From assembly GCA_011800805.1 (NCBI GenBank), contig MPNW01000052.1, forward strand, positions 113,336 through 177,335: a stretch of DNA of 64,000 nt. Reading direction: 5' to 3'. Under the pieces are notes generated by a model. That model was given only the letters and a program-made list of their open reading frames with translations, had not been told where the DNA came from and did no database searches. This DNA is from Hirudo medicinalis. Taxonomy: Eukaryota; Annelida; Clitellata; Hirudinida; Hirudinidae. A program made the position numbers and the translations under genes. Within the stretch, counting starts at the first letter, position 1. The number at the start of each line of letters is the position of its first letter. This document shows positions 1 through 12,989 of the stretch, piece by piece.

Positions 1-1120
1 CATTAATATAATATTTGCTCTTCATTAACTGTGTATTTATATATGATTAGTAATTTTATGTCAGTGAATGTGAAACACATGGAAAAAGGACTTCTTTATT
101 CACCAGTTGAAACACTGCTAATTTGGTTGGGGCTGGGGAAAAGCACTGGGGATGGGTATCTGTCTGTCTGTCTCCAACAAAACAATGAGCCAAACCCTTA
201 CCATCCTCATGAGATTACAAAAAGTAACTTAAATCTAATGTTTTACCAATTATCAAAATTCCTCGACCAAGGAGACTCAGAATTTATTTATAATTTATTC
301 AAATACAATTATTAAAGATAAATCATGAAATCTTAACTTAGAATATTTTTATTCGTTAATTAATCATCAATGCAAATAATTTCATAAATTAATGATTGAT
401 TGGCATTTAGGAAAAACTTTGTAAAATATGTTCCAAGATCAAACTGATAGCACATTGACTGTTTAGAATTAAACCATCAAGTTTAATCAGCAACTTCAAA
501 TCACATAATAATGAAGGCATTATCAGGCAAACTTTCATTGCACTTAATATTATTACTAACAGCTGGCATAACAAGTTGCATCTCCTGCCATCCATTTGTC
601 TACACTTAAGTGCAATGCATGATGTTGCCAGCAAAGAGCAATGAATTCATGTTCAACAAAATTGAAGGGAATAGAACTGTTTCAAAATTGGGATAGTGGT
701 GTTGTCTTTCATTATGATAATGAGATTTTGTTATTTGAGGGAAGTTCACAACATGAATTAAGATTTGGTATGTTTTGTAACTAGAAATTTCATTGATATG
801 GGGTATTTGGTCCTTTTGCAATTCTAACGAACAATATTTGTGCAAAGATGTGGTCAAGACGATCAGATTAATGAGATGGTTTTTTGACTCATATTAATAA
901 ATTTTAAATTTACTTTATAAATAGCACTTTTATGTTGTCATAAATGGCATTGGAATGTTGGGGCTAATGTTTTTATGATAGTGCATTCACATTTTCAGTG
1001 TCATTCAGGGCCTTGATTACTAACAATGGCTGATTCACAGTGCACCTGTTCTGTTCTCCACCTTGTGCCTTTAGCTAAATGTGGTAGTTGGTGACATATA
1101 TTATGAAAATAATATTAGAT
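1..1120. other. Non-coding stretch, no gene seen
   Basis: AT-rich sequence with only short unsupported reading frames on both strands. I see no family resemblance, splice-bounded exon or RNA gene. Confidence 0.5.
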
Positions 1121-1562
1121 ATATCAAAACTTATTGAAATTCCAGCCATTTAATTGGCTGGCACTTCACCCAAGTTCAGACTGATGTTTATCTGCTTCCA
1201 ATATGACGGCCAAACAAGACAAGATCTTGTCTGGTGCTTTGAGGAAGAATTGATCATATACTGTTAAGCAATTATATCAAAACTTATTGAAATGCCAATC
1301 ACTAATAAGATTGATATCTCACCCAAGTTGAGACTCATTTATCTACTTCCAACATGACGGCCAACTAAGAAATATAACTCTTGTTGGTGCTTTTAGGAAA
1401 TAATCAATTCATATTATGTTTGTATCAAAACTTATTGAACTGTCAGTCACCAAACAGACTCACACTTCACCCAAGTTAAGACGATTTGATCTACTTCCCA
1501 TACGACATCAACTTGGTATCATGCTCCAGTTGGTTTCCTAAGGGAAGCACAAATTAGGTAAT
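1121..1562. repeat. Three diverged tandem copies of a ~150-base unit
   Basis: Three copies start near 1121, 1274 and 1422. Each opens with TATCAAAACTTATTGAA, followed by a CACCCAAGTT block, a CTACTTCC block, a TACGAC/TGACGGC block and a GTTGGT/TGGTGC block at matching offsets. Spacing is 153 and about 148 bases. The copies differ at many positions, so this is an old tandem duplication. It contains no open reading frame. Confidence 0.8.
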
Positions 1563-3488
1563 ATGATCACTTCTGAGACCAAGGCATCATCCACCATGGT
1601 CACAGAATGACAACCTGACTATATGATTAAGCACTGCAATTGTTTGCATTTAAATTGCACATTACCACATCAGTCCTATCGATCTAAATGTGTCCACGAA
1701 AGCGACACTCAATTTAGGATTCATCATATGTGGTTGGCATATAACCTAATAAGCATCGGTGCAAATACCAACCTTAACACTTGAGGTTCATGGCAAGTTT
1801 ACCAATGTTTCATCACAGCTTCACTCAAAAAAATTGAATTATAAATCTTAGAACCTTTTAGTTAGACATTCCATTTCGGAAGTGTCTTATGAGCCGCCAG
1901 TCAATATAGTTCTGCTGTTGGTCGCGATACGAATTACCACGAGGTTGCCTGGCATGTAATGAGATATACATCAATTAATGAAAACAAAATGCTTACAAAA
2001 GCTGGATATTTATCTAGTAGCTAAATATATATAGTACAGTACTATAATATTTATAGTAGCTAAAGTTAACTACATTACACAAACGAATTAGACCTCGCTC
2101 ACGCACCACGGTCCGGACCCATGCTGCTACCCGGAGAAGCGGAAGTCTTGAAAGGACTAAACATTTGGTTATACTATGAGGGAGCACGAAAAAAATATTT
2201 ATATTAGTAAAATTTATTTTTAAAGTAAAACAAATATTAAATAAATAATTGATATGTCGCCTCTAAAAAATAGTATAACAATATTACAAAATTAAAAGTA
2301 TATTAATATTACATTACTATATTAACGATAAAAATAATTATTAATATGAATTAAAAAATACATAAATTGGTGGCTCTTATGATTAATTTATAGTACAATA
2401 TAATATTAGCTACACAATAATGTAATGATGTCGACGACGACGAGGATGAATATAAGTGACAAGACATTCAGACTGAATTGCTATTGATGTTTTATGTGAT
2501 GAGCGGGTATCCAGGGACATCGTTTCAGCTTTGTCCTGGAGGAGGGAAGGTAGGCAAACCTTCTCACAACTTGATGAGACAACTCTTTTTGCTTCTTGTC
2601 AAAATTGAGGGAGAAACATCCACTCGGAAGGGCGGGACAATAAGAATCAGGGGTCCCCTTCCACCCCACCCCGAAGTTTCGTCTCTGCGGTTATCTCTAT
2701 CAAAATAAACGCATAAAATATTATTTTGGATGCTTTCTTAATTTTTGACATCATGTATATATTCTGCTTCGAAAATGAATTTTTAAAATATTGAATGTGC
2801 CAGTTTATCCATTGATTATCCATTAATTTATTCTTCTTCCACAACCCATGAATTAATTGTAAAATTAAATTATTTTTGATGTGTTGAAGCGAATGCTAAT
2901 TGTTATAACGCAATACATTCCATTGCTCCCAGATAATCATTCTATCATCCAATCCCTATCCTTCTATCACCGACTTCATCAACACTCTCGTCAGCATCAC
3001 CTTTCCCGTCTGGAAATTGCTGAGCATGCATGGAGCTGTCAGGAGAAGAATAGAGTCTGATTAGGAGCTCTGAACGAAGATAGTTCTATTTATTTCTCTC
3101 TGAAATAAGGGAGCGTGTTTATCATTAATTAATTCTCTTCAGAGCAATTGACTAAATGAACGTGTTGTCCCGGGCAAATAAGCATCGGTGCAATTGTGAA
3201 CCTCGGGTGGAATTTCATTCCGATGATGATGATGGTGATGATGATGATGATGATGATGACGATGATGATGGCGATGACGACGATGATGATGGCGATGACG
3301 ACGATGATGATGTTTGTGTAGGGATGAGTGGAAGGTGGTGGCAGTTTATGGCTTTAGTTGTAGGCTTTGGTTTGAAGCGACGGTGACATCGGTTGCTGTT
3401 TGGTCAAATCGAATAGCACATGTTAAATTGGACCACTTTGTGTCGATAATTAAATTTCCATGATTCTTCTCTCCAGTTGGAGAAGACC

Positions 3489-3526
<38 letters not shown>

Positions 3527-4439
3527 CTTGGAATCTCGGATAGGAAGTATTCGCTTTTGTCCGTTGCACCATTTCACCATCTACTCTAGACTCTAGATTC
3601 CCTGTCATCCATTCATTTTATCACAAAATATAATTTCGTATATCCGCTCAGATGAGAGTATCATTTTGTCCATCCCTTCACCAGTCATCACCAATCCATT
3701 CATCATCCACCCGTCCGTCATTCTATCCATCATCACTGTTGCTCCTCCACCCATCCTCCGCAGTAACTGACTTCAAGCTCTTCGATAAGCTCTAGTATAA
3801 TAGCTCGGTGGAAAGGAAATATATTTACGAGCCCCATTGGTTACATGACCTTTCGAGTGGAAAAATTTTATGACCTTATGGGCTATCCAGCGGGTCAGAA
3901 AAGAACTGCCTCTGTTGAGAGAACGGAGGGAGGATTCATTGAAAAGGGAAAACGTCGATGATGATAATGATGGCTATATTGATAATAGCCACGATTGTAG
4001 TTGTAAGGGTAATGATTGTGATCTCGAAAGTTGTGATTAATTACGACGACGACGATGATGATAACGGTGATGATGATGATGATGACGACGACGATGACGG
4101 TGACGATGAATATGATGATCTTCCACTCGACTTAACAATGAAGGTTTGATAGCGATCTATTTTTTAAAGGAGATATTTGTTCGCACTACTGCGAGAGATG
4201 GCATCGTTTTGAGATGTACTCAGTTCCATTTATACGAATTGTAGATTTTAAGTTGACGACGACGTTGGTCGTAGTCAAAGTGGTGATAAAACTGGTAATC
4301 ACAACACTGCAGCTAGTGGATCACTTGTCTTCGATTGGCGATATGACAATCAGATTACCCATTTCATATAAATAAAACAGTCGGGGAGATGGTTTGCATA
4401 ATCTCTCAATCACCAATAAAAATGTCGTTCGTGTGGTAA
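1563..4439. other. Intergenic sequence with GAT-type microsatellites
   Basis: No gene is supported. GAT/GAC trinucleotide tracts lie at about 3222-3315, 3490-3525 and 4046-4117. They create short frames with poly-Asp runs that look like artefacts of the repeat and not proteins. The sequence around 2100-2400 is very AT-rich. Confidence 0.5.
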
Positions 4440-4658
4440 CCGCCACGGCGTCTAACGCTTCTACCATACCGAGCGCAACAGACCCCTAAGGATAATGAAG
4501 CTGAAGTCACTAGGATGATAAGAGCTTTCAATGACACCATTGAAATGCTAACTGGAGAGCATTTCAACGTGTTTCTTCGAGATAAGGAAGCTGTGATGAG
4601 ATCGTCTGTCTCTGTGGGGAAACTTCTGGAAGAATTGCGACTGATGACTACTGCTTAG
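4440..4658 (+). pseudogene. Orphan reading frame, 72 codons, possible exon or gene relic
   Basis: A stop at 4437-4439 is followed by 72 open codons ending at TAG 4656-4658. The second half has ordinary protein composition, with segments reading NEAEVTRMIRAFNDTIEML and HFNVFLRDKEAVMRSSVSVG, unlike the repeat-derived frames nearby. The first ATG in frame (MIRAF) lies well inside it. I see no good acceptor just upstream, and AT-rich sequence follows the stop. I do not recognise the family. It may be the last exon of a gene, a processed relic, or chance. Confidence 0.3.
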
Positions 4659-5538
4659 GTCATCGTTGTGGCCATTTTGTGATGTTTTTTTTAATTCAGA
4701 TTTTAAAAAATATATAAAAATGAATGCAGTTTAATGCTCAGCATTGAAATCGAAATGGTAATTGGTGAGTTATTACATTTAAAACTGTTTTTTAAAAAAA
4801 ATCAGTTGGACGCTAAATTTAGCAAAACATTACACCTTTCGACAAAAAAAGGGTTTCTTGATCATTAACAACAACAACAACAACAACATTGTTATTACCC
4901 CTCCCACAGTGCTTCCTGGAGCATGGAACGATCACAGAAAATTACAAACCACTACATCAGGTGCTCGTAAATTTACACATCTTCCGACACGCTACCAGCT
5001 GGAATGTCACAGTCGTCGGTCACACTCCATTGATCATGGCCGACTCCTTCCATGTCGTCACGCCTGATTGATTTTTCCATCCCGTCCCCCGGAGATATCT
5101 CGAGGGCGCTCGAAGAGAGATAAGGAACACTTAAAGGAGAGACAGATTGTAGGAGAGATGCTGACAAAGGAAAGAGGATGGATAAATGAAGATGGCACAG
5201 CCACTCCCCCAATGATTTTCAGTCCTGTTTGAAATTTCGGGTCTTCAACTACTGAGGTAGGAAGTACTTTTACGATGTCCTTCACGCTGCTTGCTGTTTG
5301 TACTGATATTAGCAGTTATGTCTTGATGATATTATGCTCTTGTAATTTTCATTACTTTTATAAGTAATATTAATAAAATATACGTTATTATTATTATTAT
5401 TGTTGTTGTTATTATGTTATTAAATTAAGTTATTCACACTAGTGTTTTTATTGGTAATCATAGCCATCAGTGTCTGCTAGTGCAGAATATTCTCTCATTA
5501 AGTCATTTGGTCGAACTTTGTGGTCCAAACAATAACTG

Positions 5539-5594
<56 letters not shown>

Positions 5595-5781
5595 GTCATT
5601 GTCATTGTCATTGTCATTATCATTATCATTGTCATTGTCATTGTCATTGTCATTGTCATTAACATTATCAATATCATTATTACTTTTATCTAACCTTGCT
5701 AAATAATTTTAATACTGTTTTGATGATACGATTCCAATGACAAACATCATTGTCACCAACTGCAGCATCTATATTTTCAAG
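4659..5781. other. Netrin upstream region
   Basis: No gene is seen. The stretch includes a mixed TTA, ATCATT and GTCATT repeat at about 5539-5690, then a short unique segment before the netrin start codon. Promoter and 5' UTR limits cannot be fixed from sequence alone. Confidence 0.4.
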
Positions 5782-8700
5782 ATGGCATATAGTTCTGCAA
5801 CCATGGCAACGGCGTTGTTCCTGGCATTCATCTTCAACTTCAATCTAGTCGATTGTAATAACAACAACATCAACAACAGCAACAACAACAACAACAACAA
5901 TAAGAACAGCAAAAACATTCCAAGACTCGTCATCAATCCGCTGATCGCGCAAACCACCACGGCTACAGTGACCGCGACCAAACCTACCGCAGGAGCATTT
6001 GCAGCCAAGCGACAGACGAACGCCAGAATGTCGTCGCAAGTGCGCGACAGAGCCAAGAAGCAAGAGATTCAGAGCGGTCCCTCGTCCTCGGCAGTGCTGT
6101 CGTCGGCAACGGATTTTGAAGAAATCACGGAGATGGATCCGTGTTTCGACCACAACTCTGGGGAAGCTGTCCGTTGCCAGCCAGAGTTCTCCGACGTGGC
6201 ATTCAATGCCAGTCTCAGAGCCACGAGCCAATGCGGCAGTCCCTCACCAACCGTGCACTGTCTTTCAGAGGCTGCAGGTGAAGCTTATAACAGTCTTGCT
6301 TGTCAATTATTTATTTTATTGTCATCGTTATTGGCTTTGTTATTACATTACTTGATTTACAGTTATAATTCTTTAATCATAAGAATTGTTGTTTTGTTGT
6401 CCTTAAAAAGGGTCTCATTGCGCATGTCTTTCGAAGCGAATGTTGGTGTTCATGGCTGTTATGGATTTTCACTGTAATAACATTTTAACAATAGTAATGA
6501 TGCTGATGTTGGTGATGATGATGATGATGATTTTCCTTACAGACGGTGGATATAACAACTCATCCAAGCAGCCGCTTCCATTCAACTTCAATTTACCTCG
6601 ACAGCAAATAACAACCCAAATCGCTACATCAATACCATCAGCATCCTCACCATCATTACCACCCTCCTCATCATCTTCATCATCATCAGCAGCAGCAGCA
6701 TCATTACAAACTAACGATTCGACAACTTCTATCAAACGATGCTTCACGTGCAACAGAAACCACCCCAGTACCAGCTACCCACTATCCCATCTCACAGACC
6801 TCCACAACCTACTCGATCCAACTTGCTGGGTGTCGTCGCCGAGGGTCAGGACGGTCAACCTGACCCTAAACTTGGGGAAAAAACACGAGCTGACCTATGT
6901 GACTGTGGAGTTTTGCACAGGATCCAGACAACCGGATGCAGCCATTTTCTGGAAGAGTGTGGACCACGGCCAGTCTTGGATTCCCATCAAGTACTTCTCT
7001 ACGGACTGCCAAGCTATCTTGATAAATCCCGGCGCTTTCCTGGCCTCGCCTCCGACTTTGAGACATCACCATAGGCGCGACGGTCGCCATCGGCACCACC
7101 ACAGTCGTCTGCAGCGGTACCGTGGTGGAAAACTGTCCAAGGCTAAAACTCCAAAGAGCACCGTTGCGACGGTTATAGAGGCAAACACTTCCTCCTTGGC
7201 AACCGGTTTCCAGCCCACCTGCAGCGGATTATTTGAAATTAAAGGTCAGCCCTTGAAGCTGGCCTTCAGGGCGTCCGAAGGTCACAATGAGGCAGAGAGT
7301 CTTGATCCGGATGTGAACCCCTCGCTGAGGGAATGGATTACCTTCTCCGATCTCAAACTTACACTCTATCATGTGAGATCTTAATCTTCATCGTCGTCGC
7401 CATCGTCATCATCATCATCATCATCATCATCGTCGTCGTCATCATCATCGTCATCATCGTCATCATGCAGGGTCAACAGAAATCCGGAAGTGACCTATCA
7501 AGGTCAAATGCGGGTCACGAATTCTTCGCAGTCTCAAACTTCAACGTCGGCGCGAGGTGCAAGTGCAATGGTCATGCGTCACAGTGCATCCCCTCTGATG
7601 ATGATGATGATGATGATGACGATGATGCGGATGAGGATAAGGATGAGTATAAGGATGAGGATGATAGTCAAAGCGATGACGATGACAGGAAAACAGGAAT
7701 CGATTATCTGACCAAAAAATCCGAGAAACTGAAATGTGCTTGCAGGTATTCGTGAGTTGATGATGATGGTGATGACACTAATAAAGATATCATCCATAAC
7801 AATATATTAATATATTTCGAAGATATAAATAATGAAGATATCATTAATGCCAATCCAAATTAGGCACAACACGATGGGCTCAGAGTGTGAACAGTGCAAG
7901 CCCCTGTACAACGACAGACCATGGAGTCGAGCCACGTCGAAGCTGGCCCAGGAGTGCATAGGTCAGGAGTGGCACTCATTTGCACTAGCATCTTAATTTC
8001 TCTTTGGTATCAATGAATGTAAAACGGGCGCTGTAATTGGAGTAGAGCAATATCTGGAACTGGCAGTGGTCGCAATTGCTTGGCATCGTTTATCAATCTG
8101 AAACTTAAGTTTATAGAGCAAGTAATTACCAATAATTAATAGAATAATACTCCAGCAATGAATAAAATAATAAAGAAATTAATTAATTAGTTAATTTATT
8201 AATTAGTTAATTAATTAATCCACTCATTCCTTCATTCACTCATCTAACCATCCATAATTCCAGAATGCAACTGCCATGGCCATGCTCGAAGTTGTCGCTT
8301 CAACGAGCAGCTGTACAAGGCGTCCAAGGAGTATAAGTCCGGTGGCGTCTGCGTCCGTTGCCGTCACAACACAGCCGGCCGCTTTTGTCACATGTGTGCC
8401 GACGGCTACTTCAGGACACCGGGGAAGTCGATGACCGATAAGAAGGGCTGTTCGTGTGAGTTTCATCTCGTAATGTCTTTCTTGGCCTCTTTCATCTGTT
8501 CGTCTTTATCATTATCTCTTCCTGATGGTCACGTTTTTATTCAATAAGTAATACAATTAATAATGTTATTTATTTGGCAGTTAAATCTTAATTGACGTTT
8601 ATGTTATGTTGATACAAAACTTAAACCACCATGGAAATAAAATTGGCAACTACGTCTAAAAAATGCTCAAGCTGGGCTTTTGAAACCTCAAAGAGTCGAT

Positions 8701-10860
8701 AAGCAATCACGCTAATAGCTATTGCTTAAAAGGGTCGAACACGTCCTAAGCCTAATGACCTGTAACATGATCCAAATGTTCCAATACATTGAACAGCGGA
8801 TTCGGTCAAGCGTGAAATCGGATGGCCTCTTTTGGAATATTATCGATTTTCATGCATCACGCGCAACATAAATTTGTATGATCGATTTTAAATATAAATT
8901 ATTTTCTGTTATAATAGATGAATTTCATTTATATTTCAAAGTAAATTATGAAATGAACAGTAACTAAACAACTATCAATGTCATCATTAACTTCACAAGC
9001 AAATGCTATTATTTGATATTTATAAACCAGAAGACATTCCAAATCATCAAAGCTATCAAAGAACTCATGTTCTGGCATGAATCACCTTAAGTCCTGACAC
9101 CAATCAACTTATTAATTAACCAATTATTTAACTAAATAACAATTATGCTTTGCAAGTTATTAAGGTTGAACAAAGTCCATCTGATCGTTGTTAGGCCGGT
9201 TTGTGATGTCTGCTTTGTTCCCGGGTACTTCTCGAGTGAGATGAATAGCGACAAAATTGTATTAATAAATTAGATTAACGGAATGTGGCGCTATCTAAAT
9301 GAACTACATTTGCATTTACATTTATTTCAAGTTAACCATATTTTCTAAAAATCTAGAAGTTAACAAATGTGTTAATTAATAAACATGCCAATAAATATGT
9401 TATCGAATACGAGGAACAACACAACAACAGGGAAACACATCAGCATTACATTTAAAAAATACCACCAGTAAAAATGGCCCTTTTGGAACTGATGTAATCC
9501 TGTGATTGAGTGAACGTTCGACGTGCTGGCTTCAAAAGGATCTATCCCTGATTGGTCAATCAACCACAAAGGTCGACCAGAGTTGGCCTGTAATAATAGG
9601 TTATTAATCCTGATTGGATGGTTTCATAAAACATGAGAAGATTCAACTTATTGATGCCGATGTCTTCTGGACTCTCAATGCGAAGGCACAGAGTTCGAGT
9701 CCCGGCTCTAGGATGAAAACATTGGTTGCGATGGTTGTGATGTGAGCTAAATAATTGCACTTAGTCATTTATTTGCTGCAAAGTATTTTGGCGTTTAATT
9801 AGATAATAATTAATATTAGATAATAAGTCTAATGACAATTGAAGATCAAATATTTCGTTATTTTAAAGTTTTAAAAAATAGAAGTGCCCGTCGAAGATGT
9901 GCAAATTAGATTCGAATAACTGAGTGGCAGACATTAACTAATTAATATTATAATTATCTCAGCATGTTCTTGCCACCCCATTGGTTCGTCCAGTGGCATG
10001 TGCAACAGAACCACCGGTCAGTGTCCTTGCAAAAGAGGCGTCGGTGGTAGGTCCTGCGACAGGTGCAAGGAAGGATTTCAACAAGGAAACTCCCCGGCCA
10101 GGCCCTGTGTCCGTGAGTAAAGATGAAAGGAAGATTAAGCTTATCATCATCATTATCGTTACTTCCAAAGATCATTATCCGAATCATTGTCGTCATCGTC
10201 ATCATCATCATCGTCATCGTTGTCGTCGTCGTCATCGTCGTCATCATCATCATCATCATCACCACCACCATCATCATCATCATCATCATCCTCTCTGACA
10301 TCATCCTCACGCCACAAATGCATGGTGGTGTTAAATCTCAGAGGAGCTTGATTGTCCAGTCTGCATTTTGTGTGCGCGAATCATTTGAGAGGCTGTGTAC
10401 GTGTGAGTGACTGAATGAGCGAGTGATCGAATTAGTTGGATGACCGGATGAATGTGTGTTTGTTTGTAAAACAACAGGTCCATTCATTACTGTGTTCATT
10501 ATTGAACAGTGGTTCATTCATCCAGATATTCATCCATCCACCCATCCACTCATTCCATGTTGTCTTCATCATCTTCGTCGTCGTCGTCGTCGTCGTCCTC
10601 ACCATCTCACTTCAATTGACTTACGATTCCAAAGCCTGAGAAAAAATTATTTTTCAACCTCGTTAAATATTCATCTTAAATTATAGGGTTCGCTGGCCCT
10701 AAAAACAACGACCAATGAATATTGAGGTGATGGATGTGATGACGGAAGTCACGGTGATGATCACGACGACGATGATCACGATGATAATGATAACGATGAT
10801 GACGATGTTGGTGACGATGATAACGATGACATCGATGGCGATGTTGATGACGACGACGAC

Positions 10861-10892
<32 letters not shown>

Positions 10893-12989
10893 GCTGGTGA
10901 TTGCGCTGGGTAATAGACACGAACGAAGGATAAGCAACCATGGGGGTCCAAGTCGTAAAAGTGTCAATTCCTGCTCCTGGAAAAAGCTGGCATTGTTCTC
11001 GTTGTAGTTGTCCATTGCGATGGTTGAGGAGATGATGATGATGATGATGATTGTAGTGGTTGTGATGATGATGATGATTGTAGTGGTTGTGATGATGATA
11101 ATGATTAAGATGATGACGACGACGATGACCGTGGTTGTTTATTGTTCTTAATAATTACATTCGGTGCTAAACTCTCCTCTTTCTTTTGACAGAACCTCGA
11201 AAGTCACCTGACGCCGTCTCTGATAAAAGTGAGCAGCAAGAACGAGCGGATATTATGTTTATTTGTTTCGATTCAATTATAAATCAACAACAACAATAAT
11301 ATACTTAAAATGCAATATATAATAATATAATATGTAACATACAACAATAATACTATTATTATTATTATCAATTAGTTCATAAATTAGTCAATTGCTGTCA
11401 ATCAATTGTTTCCTGGCAGGTAATTTGTGTCGAGTTTACTGCAAACGCTCCTGGAGTCTGACGAACGACTTCGCAAAACAAGTGTGCCGCGAAAACTACA
11501 GTAACCATAACAACTCTTGTCTCTTGGGAGCGATGATGCTTGATGATGATGACGATGGTGACGATTGTGATGACGACGACGATGATGATGATGATGATTG
11601 TTCGTTAAAATGGCGACGTTGACAACAGTTCATTAACTAAATTCATTAATTTTGATGAGGTCATGTTATAATTGATGCATAGTCCCATAACCACTATTTC
11701 TGTTATCACAATCTAATGATCTAGTGGTTATCACTGTATCCATCGTCATCACCATCCATGCATCATGTTTCATGCTACCATCATCAGCATCTCTGAGCAG
11801 TTTTCTCACCTAATAAGAGGGCCATATATCAAAGGAAATACATGGGAATCTGACGTCATTACCCATAATGGAGGCCTTACAAAAAGAACAACACTTATAA
11901 CGATGCCAATGATGATGCTATTAATAATGATGATAATGATGATGACGACGACGACGATGATGATGATGATGATGATGATGATGACCCAAGAGCATTGTGT
12001 TGCGTTGCTGGCGATTATGATTCTTGATGTCAACCTTCATTCTTGCAGTCGTAATGCAGATGAAGGTCATATCGAAGAAGTTCAAGGTCCTTTACAGCAA
12101 CAGAAAGCCTCTCAAGAGCAGAACCTGGATTCGCTACGGCGTGGAAATACTCAACGTCTTCAGCAAGAAGGCAAATCTCCAGGAGTTGAACCCGAAACAG
12201 CCAGGCGATGCACGACGATTCAGACAGTACGAGAAAGATAAATCTAAAAAATTATCGAGGAACACTCACGGAGGAGCACAGATGGTTCTTCCAGGTTCAA
12301 AGATGGCGGCTTGGACGAGAGTGGAAGACGCAAAGGACTGCAATTGCATCAACCTTAAAACTGGATTCGTCTACCTGGTTGCTCTTCCTGTGAGCCGACA
12401 GAGCAGAAGTTGGCAGGAGGCAGGCACTAGGAGACAGCAAACGACCCACAAAATCAGGATTTCCATGCCGAAGTTTAGAATTGCAGGTCACAGAGACAAC
12501 TCTGACTCTCTCAGAACCGACGTTAGAAGAAATAGCCGACAACAAATGGTGCTCAAGTGGAATCAACAAAGCAATGAAAAAACTTCTAAACAGGACAAGA
12601 ACATTTCAAAATACGCAAACGACACTATTCATCATGCCAGCTTTAAAACAAGATCAAAAAGAGAGGGTCGAACGACCACAGTAAAACCAAACCAGAATTC
12701 ACAAAAAAAGCCATCATTGAAGGCTATCAGCACCCCCAAAATCGCACTGGCTCGACCACGAGAAGAAATCTTTTCCAAGAGGAAGCAAGGGGTTCTCAAA
12801 ACCAAAGCCAATGGATTTTCTCCCTTTTACGACAGCCCCAAAAAAGCTAAAGAAAAGAAAGCAAAAAAGGAGACGAAAAACGTGAAGATGAGCAGAAGGT
12901 CACGCATAAGGCTTGCTTCTGATAGTCTCGTTTTAGCCTGGAATACGAAAGAAACGAGAGACTTATTCAACAAATTGGACTGTTTTTAA
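5782..12989 (+). CDS. Netrin (UNC-6/netrin-1 type), nine coding exons
   Basis: Secreted axon-guidance cue, the ligand of DCC/UNC-40 and UNC-5 receptors. Exons: 5782-6277, 6543-7372, 7471-7745, 7864-7961, 8264-8455, 9963-10112, 11193-11228, 11420-11500, 12049-12989. All phases join, giving about 1032 residues. Order: hydrophobic signal peptide (residues 2-20), Asn-rich linker, laminin N-terminal domain (~110-442, starting [18 protein letters not shown]), three laminin EGF-like repeats ([10 protein letters not shown] ~478; [10 protein letters not shown] ~567; [13 protein letters not shown] ~631), then a C-terminal NTR domain (~696-835, YCKRSW through [16 protein letters not shown]). Netrins are usually near 600 residues; the excess is an Asn-rich N-terminus, a His/Arg-rich insert in the laminin domain, an Asp-rich insert in the first EGF-like repeat and a Lys/Arg-rich tail of ~200 residues. 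I chose the Met that directly precedes the signal peptide; an in-frame Met at 5737 is also possible. Confidence 0.93.
7373..7470. repeat. Netrin intron 2, almost wholly CAT/CGT repeat
   Basis: The 98-base intron begins GTGAGA and ends CATGCAG. Nearly everything from 7395 to the acceptor is TCATCG/TCATCA trinucleotide repeat. The pyrimidine tract normally found before an acceptor is replaced by this repeat. Confidence 0.8.
7598..7690 (+). repeat. GAT microsatellite inside netrin exon 3
   Basis: GATGATGAT with interruptions runs in frame through the exon coding the first EGF-like repeat. It adds an Asp-rich stretch of about 35-40 residues between the CIP and CAC parts of that repeat. The flanking exon parts and splice phases are intact, so the tract is presumably translated. 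Confidence 0.75.
9287..9327 (+). mobile_element. SINE tail fragment
   Basis: GGCGCTATCTAAATGAACT followed by an ATTTGCATTTACATTTA tail matches the 3' end of the SINE copies at 45603-45737 and 50488-50748. The body is missing. It lies in netrin intron 5. Confidence 0.6.
9640..9725 (+). mobile_element. Possible tRNA-derived SINE head
   Basis: The segment contains AGTTCGAGTCCCGGCTC, a good match to an internal RNA polymerase III B box. The flanking bases do not form a proper T-arm stem, and no acceptor stem is visible. It therefore looks like a retroposon head and not a tRNA gene. Confidence 0.3.
10188..11125. repeat. Cluster of CAT/ATG trinucleotide arrays in netrin introns
   Basis: Arrays lie at about 10188-10296 (CAT/CGT), 10736-10892 (ATG/ACG) and 11027-11125 (ATG with GTAGTGGTTGTG interruptions), all in the intron between netrin exons 6 and 7. 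Further tracts at about 11536-11598 and 11903-11983 lie in the last intron. They code for nothing credible. Confidence 0.8.

Noticed and set aside
1121..1562. CRISPR-like array
   Set aside because: The copies are diverged, about 150 bases long and lack short direct repeats with unique spacers; the DNA is animal nuclear.
3156..4149. Poly-Asp reading frames
   Set aside because: Produced by GAT microsatellites; no start context, flanking domain or splice structure supports a protein.
9640..9725. tRNA gene
   Set aside because: A B-box match is present, but the T-arm stem does not pair and no acceptor stem is visible; a retroposon head fits better.
10676..11015. His-, Ser- or Met-rich frames in several phases
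   Set aside because: Overlapping translations of intronic ATG/CAT repeats within netrin.
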